From Aeromonas simiae (GTDB lineage: Bacteria > Pseudomonadota > Gammaproteobacteria > Enterobacterales > Aeromonadaceae), in the NCBI RefSeq assembly GCF_000820125.1, contig NZ_CDBY01000077.1, positions 1 through 64,000 of the forward strand: a stretch of 64,000 nucleotides of DNA, given 5' to 3'. Position numbers and translations under genes: made by a program. The notes under the pieces were generated by a model, which did no database searches, was not told where the DNA came from, and saw only the letters and a list, made by a program, of their open reading frames with translations. This document shows, one piece after another, positions 59,757 through 64,000 of this stretch. Positions within the stretch are counted from its first letter, which is position 1, and every line of letters begins with the position of its first letter.

Positions 59757-59964
59757 GAGATAACGAATCGGTGTGATACTCAGATCGTGGTGGTGGTTCA
59801 TCTGAATAGTCAGAAAGGCGTTCGGCCGCTTCAAACACCAATGCCGCCATCAGGGGAGGAAGGTTGGCACTGGTGGCTCTTAACTGGCGGATCAGCTCAG
59901 CATCTGACAACGCCCAAGGGTGATCGCTATCGAAGCCGGTAGCGGCAAGGGTGTGGATCGGCAT
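59749..59964 (-). CDS. Hypothetical 71-residue protein
   Basis: Small frame starting MPIHTLAATGF with GGAG about 9 bases upstream; a longer version to 60030 is open but lacks support. The composition looks coding: a mid-section ALSDAELIRQLRATSANLPPLMAALVFEAAERL would form two amphipathic helices and the C-terminus is polar. It is convergent with recombinase 2, overlapping it by 8 bases. I do not recognise a family. Confidence 0.5.
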   Translation of the reverse strand: MPIHTLAATGFDSDHPWALSDAELIRQLRATSANLPPLMAALVFEAAERLSDYSDEPPPRSEYHTDSLSLT

Positions 59965-61012
59965 AGTGATTAGCTCCATAAGGGTATGGATTAGAATCAT
60001 CAATACGCATTCACGAAGAATGCGGAGCAAAGTGACCTACTACGTCACTTTCTGTATGATCGTATCTATCTCATACTGGCATGTTGCCCAAATCAGCCAT
60101 CAAATGACAGCCTGGGTTGATGTCAACACCACGAGCTTATGGGTTAGGTCCTCTCGGAGGACTAAATGCGGCTAGTTCTAGATTGTCCAAGGTATCTTTA
60201 GCTTCTGATTCTCATAGCGATTTTCAGTCTCTCCTTGTGAGCAACACAAGGGGGATACTCTACTTCCAGCTTCCGTTTAGGAATGTGTCCTAGATTACAC
60301 TAGTGTCATCAAGCATACCCAAACAGTAAAAACTCGATAGAACTGACGGGGGTGTAGGATATCAGGAAGTATGGCACCAAAATCCCCTCCCTAGACTGAT
60401 TACTACAGTTACAACGGTGTGATAGAAGCAAGCGGGGAGGAAACCAAAAGGACCAAGTTACGTATCTCCCATTACATAGTAGAGCCTGATAACGTTTTCA
60501 CCCCCATGACATCACAACGTCATTTTCTAAAAAAGATGCCTTACCCAATACAAATAATAAATGGCAACGTTTTCTTGGTGGAAAGTTGACACAAAAACCT
60601 AAAATTCAATACCAAATGAGGACATGAAACCTTTTATTAATTAAAAATAAAGCCATGGATGATCGCGCTGGAATTTAACGCTAGGCTTTTATTGTTTATT
60701 GGGTTTATGTATCGCGCAACTAATTGTGTGTAGTGGCATTGTGTGGCGTCGACGATAATTTAAAACCTTTTTAGATTTTTATGGATGTAAAAATCTTATG
60801 TGTTCATCCATGTGATAATGCTCACGTTTTTATATGTTAGGTCACTAATTTAAAAGTTCTTAATGGAACTACATGAAACACTTGGTTACAATGCGCACCA
60901 ATCTAATGAGATTGCTTTTTTATTTTAGTTGTAAGTGTTTGCGTGTATTTTCCTACACATAAGAAAGGTAGTGAATAAGCTCACAACTCGGACATTAAAT
61001 GGACGTAAATCA
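59965..61012. other. AT-rich stretch without genes
   Basis: About 1 kb visibly poorer in GC than the rest of the window, especially 60540-60960, with stop codons in all frames and no credible coding region. It contains a perfect stem CCTTGTG / CACAAGG with a 5-base loop at 60233-60251. It ends at the target duplication of the insertion sequence. Confidence 0.6.
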
Positions 61013-61020
61013 TAACGGAA
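61013..61020 (+). repeat. Target-site duplication, left copy
   Basis: TAACGGAA immediately before the left end of the insertion sequence, identical to 62048-62055. Confidence 0.85.
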
Positions 61021-62047
61021 CCTGATTACCCATGATTAGCAGTCACCACGAGCTATACTGATCTTACGTACAGTTACTGAGGTGCGAGATCATGGCCAAA
61101 AGCAAAGTCCAATTCCAGAAAGGCTACAGCCTGTTTGATTTTTTCAAGGACTATGGCACTGAGGCTCAGTGCGAAAACGCGCTGCTCGCTTGGCGTTTTC
61201 CGAACGGTTTCATCTGTCCTGAGTGCGCCAACAAGACCTGCTGTCGCCTGAAAAGTCGGCCACGCGTGCTGCAATGCAATAACTGCCGTCACCAGATGTC
61301 ATTGACTGGAAACACGATTTTTGCAAACACCAAACTCCCACTGACCAAGTGGTTTCTGGCGATGCACCTGCTGTCACAGACCAAAACTGGCTTGTCAGCG
61401 ATGGAGCTAAAGCGCCAGTTGGACGTCAAATATGACACCGCCTGGATGCTCAAGCACAAGCTGCTGCAAGCCATGAAAGAGTCCGATGACAAGCAGCCCA
61501 TCAGCGGCATCATTCAGCTCGATGATGTCTACTGGGGTGGAGAGCGCCGTGGTGGCAAACGAGGTCGCGGCGCGGCAGGCAAGACGCCGTTTGTGGCAGC
61601 AGTAGACCTGAACAAGGAAGGGCATCCAATCAAGATGCGGATGACGGTGGTCGATGGTTTCAAAACCAACGTCATTGCTGATTGGGCAAAACGGCATCTT
61701 GCTAGTGGTAGCGCGGTGATATACGATGGATTGGCCTGTTTCAAAGCGGTCAAGGAGGCCAATTGTGAGCACCTGGGTGTTGTCACCGGGGGCAACCTTG
61801 ATTTGCTGGATCATCCGGCATTCAACTGGGTAAACACGATGATAGGGAATGTGAAGAACTCGCTGCGGGGCAGTTGTCATAAGCTCGGAGCGAAGCATTT
61901 ACCAAGGCATCTTGCTGAATACTGCTTCCGGTTTAATCATCGTTTTGACCTCAAGAGTATGTTTGTTGAATTGGGGCATGCAGTCGTGGCAAGCCCTCCG
62001 ATGCCATATCGGCTCTTGAAGCTGGCTGAGGGTCATGGGTAATCAGG
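61021..62047 (+). mobile_element. Complete IS1595-family insertion sequence
   Basis: 1027-base element bounded by perfect 15-base terminal inverted repeats, CCTGATTACCCATGA at 61021-61035 and its complement at 62033-62047. An 8-base direct repeat TAACGGAA lies on both sides, as expected for IS1595-family transposition. It contains a single transposase gene whose stop codon lies inside the right repeat. The intact repeats and target duplication suggest a recent insertion. It sits 123 bases upstream of the mshI start codon. Confidence 0.93.
61092..62042 (+). CDS. IS1595-family transposase (ISXO2-like)
   Basis: 316-residue transposase. An N-terminal zinc-ribbon helper domain shows CPECANKTC and LQCNNCRHQMS. 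The ISXO2-like DDE domain contains IIQLDDVYWGGERRGGKRGRG (first Asp), VIYDGLACFKAV (second acidic residue region) and WVNTMIGNVKNSLRGSCH with the C-terminal Asn/Lys/His elements typical of this family. It starts at 61092 behind GAGG and is full length without frameshift, so it is likely active. Confidence 0.93.
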   Translation: MAKSKVQFQKGYSLFDFFKDYGTEAQCENALLAWRFPNGFICPECANKTCCRLKSRPRVLQCNNCRHQMSLTGNTIFANTKLPLTKWFLAMHLLSQTKTGLSAMELKRQLDVKYDTAWMLKHKLLQAMKESDDKQPISGIIQLDDVYWGGERRGGKRGRGAAGKTPFVAAVDLNKEGHPIKMRMTVVDGFKTNVIADWAKRHLASGSAVIYDGLACFKAVKEANCEHLGVVTGGNLDLLDHPAFNWVNTMIGNVKNSLRGSCHKLGAKHLPRHLAEYCFRFNHRFDLKSMFVELGHAVVASPPMPYRLLKLAEGHG

Positions 62048-62055
62048 TAACGGAA
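62048..62055 (+). repeat. Target-site duplication, right copy
   Basis: TAACGGAA directly after the right end of the insertion sequence. Confidence 0.85.
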
Positions 62056-62170
62056 AAATAATTTCATCATCATTGGCTAACTGACAGAAAAAATATAAGT
62101 ATAAAAAGGCGTGAGCATGTTTATAAGTGTTCATGTTTATATATATTTATTTATGACGCAAAGGTTAAGC

Positions 62171-63031
62171 ATGTTTAAATTTTTTTCAAAGAAAAAAACT
62201 CTTGGCCGAGTAGGGTTGTTATTCAATCACTCTCACATTCGGTTAGTCAGTGATGATGCAACACCTATTTTTCACTCCCATCCGGCGATTTCACCTCAGG
62301 AGTGGGGCGCTGCCTTGTCAGAGCTTTTCCTTCGCCATCCTATCGCTCATCGCCAAATTAACATCACATTAGCTGCCGGTTTTTATCAACAAGTGCAGAT
62401 AGATAAACCCGTTGTGACAGAAGATGAAATGGCAGGTGCCATTGCATGGGCGGTCAAAGACTTTGTCACCGAACCGATACATCAATTGGTCATGGATTAT
62501 GTCGATTTACCCGTGCCGACTCAGGGGCAGGATCGGGTCAGTGTGACGCTGGTGCCGCGCGCTCGAATTCAGAGCCTGGTTGATGCTATCAGCCCACATG
62601 CGGCCATCGAGCGTATCACCACGGAAGAATTTGCGCTGGCCAGATTATTTCCGCTCGATGACGTTGCCAGGGTCTTGTTGTGGCAACCCACCGGGAGCGA
62701 TCTGCAACTGCTGGTTTTTCGTCAGAGAAGCGTCTGCTTCTCCCGCTCTCTGCGCGGTTTTAAACATCTTTCATCGTCAGCACTTTCCCCTGAGGAGCTT
62801 GACACCCTGGCCCTGGAGGTGCAGCGCTCCCTCGCCTACCTGCAAGGGCAGCTCAAACTTCCCGAATGTGGCGCCATGCAAGTTGCGATCAGCTCTCCGG
62901 TACTGGGTGATTTAGTGCGTCATTTAGAACAGGCATTCAGCTTTACCGTATCCGCCATGGCTAATCCTGCCATTTTGACGGGTATTGATTACCTGCCCGC
63001 CTATGCAGTGCTGCAGGAGCGTGCCGAGTGA
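62171..63031 (+). CDS. mshI: MSHA biogenesis protein MshI (PilM-like)
   Basis: 286-residue protein of the mannose-sensitive haemagglutinin type IV pilus system. It resembles a degenerate PilM/actin-like cytoplasmic platform component: FKFFSKKKTLGRVGLLFN at the start, ITLAAGFYQQVQIDKPVVTEDEMAGAIAWAVKDFV and LALEVQRSLAYLQGQLKLPE. The start was set at the ATG at 62171 with AAGG upstream, 20 codons into the longest frame. A weak promoter-like TTGGCT-15-TATAAG lies at 62073-62099, just downstream of the IS. Its stop overlaps the next gene by 4 bases. Confidence 0.85.
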   Translation: MFKFFSKKKTLGRVGLLFNHSHIRLVSDDATPIFHSHPAISPQEWGAALSELFLRHPIAHRQINITLAAGFYQQVQIDKPVVTEDEMAGAIAWAVKDFVTEPIHQLVMDYVDLPVPTQGQDRVSVTLVPRARIQSLVDAISPHAAIERITTEEFALARLFPLDDVARVLLWQPTGSDLQLLVFRQRSVCFSRSLRGFKHLSSSALSPEELDTLALEVQRSLAYLQGQLKLPECGAMQVAISSPVLGDLVRHLEQAFSFTVSAMANPAILTGIDYLPAYAVLQERAE

Positions 63032-63630
63032 AAACAGAAATCAACCTTTATACCAGTGAATTTCAGCCAAAACGGCAGCTCTTTAGCCTGACTCACATGG
63101 TGTGGCTGTGGGGCTCGGTGCTCCTGGTTCTGTCGGCCATTGGGCTCTATTCGTACTGGCTTTTAATCATTCAGAGTGAGCAAGCGCTGGCCCTAAAAAA
63201 TGACCTGACCTCAGCTCAAAATGAGATCATTCGTTTAAATGAGAAGTTAGAAAATCATAAGGCATCCCCCATCTTGCTCGCTGAATTAAAGGAGAAGCAG
63301 ATTCAAGTAGCAGGGTGGCAATTGATGTTGCAACGCCTGGATGAACTCGCTCCAGAGAAAGTGGGTAGCTATGCTGGCTTAATGATGGATTTAACTCAAA
63401 TAAAAAACAATCAATTAAGTTTATATGGCATCCAGGTTATTGAAGGTGAAATTAACCTTGCAGGTGTAGCTCATAGCAGCCAAGACGTACCGGCTTGGGT
63501 GGATCGTTTTAAAGAGACCCATGCGCTCCAAGGAAAACAGTTTACTGAAATGGAGTTAGTGCGCGATGAACAAGGGCATTTACATTTTAGTCTCACCGGA
63601 ATCCCTCAAGAGAAGAATGAAAAGCGATGA
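63028..63630 (+). CDS. mshI2: MSHA biogenesis protein, PilN-like (MshI2)
   Basis: 200-residue bitopic inner-membrane protein: a short cytoplasmic N-terminus with the PilN-type INLYTSEFQPKRQ motif (which in PilN binds PilM), one membrane helix (about 24-50), a coiled-coil (about 52-95) and a small periplasmic domain. It starts with GTG at 63028, overlapping mshI by 4 bases, and ends overlapping mshJ by 4 bases. With MshI and MshJ it would form the pilus alignment subcomplex. Confidence 0.82.
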   Translation: MKTEINLYTSEFQPKRQLFSLTHMVWLWGSVLLVLSAIGLYSYWLLIIQSEQALALKNDLTSAQNEIIRLNEKLENHKASPILLAELKEKQIQVAGWQLMLQRLDELAPEKVGSYAGLMMDLTQIKNNQLSLYGIQVIEGEINLAGVAHSSQDVPAWVDRFKETHALQGKQFTEMELVRDEQGHLHFSLTGIPQEKNEKR

Positions 63631-64000
63631 GTACTTGGCGTGAACAGTGGAAAACCTTAAGCGACAAGGTCAGTAATTTGTCTACTCGAGAGCGTGGATT
63701 GATGTTACTGGCTGGGACAGCATTGCTCTCATGGTCGCTTTATGACTTCTGGCTTTTCCCACAGCAAGAGCAGTGGAACAGGGAGCAACTGCGCATCGAA
63801 CAGATGGGTCGGGATATTCAAGCTGCCCAGCTCGAAATAGATGTATTGCGTATCAAGCTCGCTAAAGACCCAGATCAGGATGTGAGAGAGCAATTGGCGC
63901 TACTTGCGCAGCGTTTGCAGGAGCTGAGCAATCAATTAAAGGCACAGACAATAGATCTTATCCCAGCAGAAGAGATGCCAGGAGCCCTGCACTCCCTGCT
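63627..64000 (+). CDS. mshJ: MSHA biogenesis protein MshJ (PilO-like), cut by window edge
   Basis: Partial gene, first 124 codons. The N-terminus MSTWREQWKTLSDKVSNLSTRERGLM is followed by a membrane helix (about 26-43, LLAGTALLSWSLYDFWLF) and a periplasmic coiled coil (about 48-110), the layout of PilO/MshJ proteins. It overlaps the preceding gene at ATGA. The rest of the MSHA operon presumably continues beyond the window. Confidence 0.8.
   Translation, partial: MSTWREQWKTLSDKVSNLSTRERGLMLLAGTALLSWSLYDFWLFPQQEQWNREQLRIEQMGRDIQAAQLEIDVLRIKLAKDPDQDVREQLALLAQRLQELSNQLKAQTIDLIPAEEMPGALHSL

Overview
The window looks like chromosomal sequence of an Aeromonas species or a very close gammaproteobacterial relative. 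The GC-rich coding style, the Enterobacterales/Vibrionales-like housekeeping proteins (HrpA, MetG at 677 residues, Dcd at 193, FabF at 413, RNase E, LetB with seven MCE modules) and the start of an MSHA pilus locus at the right edge all point there. The species cannot be fixed from the sequence alone. No rRNA, tRNA, CRISPR array or prophage was seen.

Layout. 0.1-6 kb: an M17 aminopeptidase, the HAD nucleotidase YjjG, an M20 amidohydrolase, a 750-base AT-richer gap holding a possible one-peptide transcription unit, a LuxR-type solo regulator and a CBS-pair protein. 6-16 kb: RNA helicase HrpA, a LysM-like protein, ribosomal protein L25, and a two-gene signalling unit (multi-domain hybrid histidine kinase plus REC/HD-GYP protein). 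15.5-26 kb, mostly minus strand: a glyoxalase II-like hydrolase, the selU-selD pair, an alkaline-phosphatase-fold membrane transferase, RlmI, a chemoreceptor and MetG, with AcyP and a CHAD protein on plus. 26-36.5 kb: ApbC, Udk, Dcd, PitA, RNase E with a long leader, RluC, a HAD phosphatase and the Maf-type pyrophosphatase.

36.6-47 kb is the classic lipid/cell-envelope cluster yceD-rpmF-plsX-fabH-fabD-fabG-acpP-fabF-pabC-mltG-tmk-holB-tatD. It runs from phosphatidic acid precursor and fatty acid synthesis through to folate, peptidoglycan, dTTP and replication functions, with two internal hairpin terminators that probably tune expression.

47-60 kb is flanked by two orphan tyrosine recombinases. 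Between them lie a ribbon-helix-helix-like small protein, RsmF, the lipid-transport genes letA (split in two) and letB, the propionate genes prpBCD without a local prpR, and the SOS gene yebG under a LexA-like box. 60-61 kb is an AT-rich non-coding stretch. A complete IS1595-type insertion sequence follows (15-bp terminal repeats, 8-bp target duplication), sitting directly upstream of the MSHA biogenesis genes mshI, mshI2 and mshJ (cut by the window edge).

The least explained items are the tiny hydrophobic-peptide unit next to the LuxR gene, the recombinase with a perfect 15-bp palindrome over its start, the split letA, the near-leaderless starts of yceD and rluC, and the IS placed in front of the pilus operon. 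All functional calls rest on motif reading and remembered family knowledge; no database search was run.
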